Shown here piece after piece: positions 46,008 through 47,165 of a stretch of DNA of 47,165 nucleotides. A program made the position numbers and the translations under genes. The notes beneath the pieces were generated by a model. It saw nothing but the letters and a program-made list of their open reading frames with translations, had not been told where the DNA came from and did not search any database. Position 1 is the first letter of the stretch. Every line of letters starts with the position of its first letter. Source of the DNA: an uncultured Bacteroidales bacterium (GTDB lineage: Bacteria; Bacteroidota; Bacteroidia; Bacteroidales; Bacteroidaceae); assembly GCA_902786925.1 (NCBI GenBank), contig CADAEK010000021.1, forward strand, positions 1 through 47,165, given 5' to 3'.

Positions 46008-47165
46008 AGATACTCTTCCGTCTTGGTGTACAATCCCGTCTGCTTCGAGTAGGTGATGAACTTGCGGAATAGCCACTTGCGCAATTGTCCACCCGTGCCT
46101 TCCTTGCTTTTGCCAAGCTGCATGCGGAGAGCCGCCAACTGTGCCTCGCTGAAGGAGTTGGGCAGGTCGTCGAGCATATTCTTCGGACCGTGTCGCTGAG
46201 CCTCACTCATCGTGTCGGCATCCCCCGTCAGCAGGTCGGCAAAGAGCTGCATCTTGCTCCACAAGTCCCGATAAACCAGCCATTCCACCACGTCACCAAT
46301 GGAACGTGTGTAGGTCTGATTGTTGAGAATCCAAAGGATGCAACCCGCTTTCCAAGCCGACACCAACGCACGCTTGGAGCAGTCCCACAGCACATCGTCG
46401 TCCACCAGGTCGGCCAGCGAAGCCATGTCCTGAGCCAACTTGTCGGCCAACTTGTTCAGCGGACGAATGATGAAGCGCCCCTTCGTGATGTCGAGCCGCA
46501 CCAGATACTCGTCCAACTTCTGGTAGAACTCGTCCGTGTATTTGCCCTGTCGGGGTATGCGCCCGTCGCGACTGGCACGAGCCTTGTAAGAGAAGACCAT
46601 GCGCCCGAAGGTACCGTTGAACAGGTCGTTCTTGTAATACCTTCTGGCGGCAAAGGGCGTGGCCGAAAGCGTCAGATTGGCACGGAGAATCGGGTTACCC
46701 GTCACACCATCTGCTGTGGCACGCAGGGCACCCGCACGCTGACGGTCGTAGATGTTGCGCAGCATCTGTGATACCTGCTTGTGACCGCCACACATGCCGT
46801 CGGCCATCTCCACCTCGGGCATGTTGAGGTATTGCGTGCGACCGCCCTGCGCCTCCAGCGCCATCGCGTTTTGCAAGAACGCTGGACGAGTGGTGTCGTT
46901 AGGCGGAAAATAGAATGCCACATCCGGACGCGCAGGCTTCTCCTTAGTGCTCGCCTTCTGCTTGACCTGTTTCGACCATTCCACCAGTTTCCTCAACTCC
47001 TGCTCGTCGTGCTGTCGAAAGTCGCGACAAATAGCCTCCACGAGGTTGGACAACTGACCCTTGTTGCAGCCCGAATCGCCCACCAACTGGGCCATCATGC
47101 CCGTTGGCTCCTTCCAACTGAGGTCGGGGTACTGAAATTCCGCACCGCTGATGTGTGCGCCAAGT
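45977..47165 (-). CDS. DUF3987-type (VirE-associated) P-loop protein, N-terminus beyond window
   Basis: The frame is open to the right edge; an ATG at 47096-47098 is internal, because about 22 further residues (HISGAEFQYPDLSWKEPTG) precede it in the same frame. The segment GDSGCNKGQL near the right end resembles the P-loop of DUF3987 proteins, followed by AFLQNAMALEAQGGRTQYLN and LTLSATPFAARRYYKNDLFNG, typical of the ATPase core. In Bacteroidales these proteins, often with an N-terminal VirE-like domain, sit with primase-like, DUF4248 and HU-like genes in accessory loci and are thought to serve replication of an element. Function is unproven. Confidence 0.75.
   Translation of the reverse strand, partial: LGAHISGAEFQYPDLSWKEPTGMMAQLVGDSGCNKGQLSNLVEAICRDFRQHDEQELRKLVEWSKQVKQKASTKEKPARPDVAFYFPPNDTTRPAFLQNAMALEAQGGRTQYLNMPEVEMADGMCGGHKQVSQMLRNIYDRQRAGALRATADGVTGNPILRANLTLSATPFAARRYYKNDLFNGTFGRMVFSYKARASRDGRIPRQGKYTDEFYQKLDEYLVRLDITKGRFIIRPLNKLADKLAQDMASLADLVDDDVLWDCSKRALVSAWKAGCILWILNNQTYTRSIGDVVEWLVYRDLWSKMQLFADLLTGDADTMSEAQRHGPKNMLDDLPNSFSEAQLAALRMQLGKSKEGTGGQLRKWLFRKFITYSKQTGLYTKTEEYLKMSDVRGKM

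Overview
This window looks like chromosomal DNA of a Bacteroidales bacterium, most probably Prevotella or a close relative. The evidence is internal. Start codons are usually not preceded by a Shine-Dalgarno sequence, and many genes have the Bacteroidetes -7 box TAnnTTTG upstream, sometimes with a TTTG or TTG box about 18-20 bp further up. The gene content agrees: GH115, GH28-GH105 and GH2 glycosidases, a TonB-dependent receptor with a carboxypeptidase-regulatory-like N-terminal domain, a heterodimeric methylmalonyl-CoA mutase, a C10 (streptopain-type) peptidase with BspA-like leucine-rich repeats, and a DUF4248 / HU / DUF3987 module. No tRNA, rRNA, insertion sequence or CRISPR array was recognised.

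Layout. 1-2937: the end of a secreted glycan-degradation operon (a LamG-like secreted protein cut by the window edge, preceded by a GH115 alpha-glucuronidase). 3328-6812: small metabolic genes, including a broken rubrerythrin / iron-alcohol-dehydrogenase chimera, a nitroreductase, a class I aminotransferase and a hexapeptide acetyltransferase. 7003-10609: galactose operon galM - sugar permease - galK, with a terminator. 10786-15439: folC, the C10 peptidase and an APH-type phosphotransferase that sits between two 93-bp copies of the peptidase's promoter and signal-peptide region. 15788-18179: cysK and metY for sulfur assimilation. 18452-24156: a 1402-residue membrane protein made of two head-to-tail sensor kinases, its response regulator and a polytopic membrane protein. 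24135-25494: nth, rpmA, rplU. 25660-29159: TonB-dependent receptor divergent from a membrane-bound LytTR regulator. 29314-33335: mutB and mutA. 33516-39506: a GH28-GH105 pectinase fusion divergent from a GH2 beta-galactosidase. 39632-43439: a five-gene operon (DUF2975 membrane protein, 2-TM peptide, XRE regulator, CPBP intramembrane protease, SppA). 43998-47165: an accessory replication-type module (HU-like protein, DUF4248, CHC2/TOPRIM primase-like, DUF3987), probably part of an integrated element and running off the right edge.

How it fits together. The left and centre serve plant-polysaccharide breakdown (xylan glucuronyl side chains, pectin, beta-galactosides), and the released galactose feeds galM-permease-galK. 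MutAB belongs to the succinate-propionate route. The least understood parts are the double-headed sensor kinase with its response regulator and membrane partner, the DUF2975-XRE-CPBP-SppA operon, the duplicated promoter/signal-peptide cassette around the phosphotransferase, and the repeat-rich border and repeat-invaded coding sequences of the right-hand accessory module.
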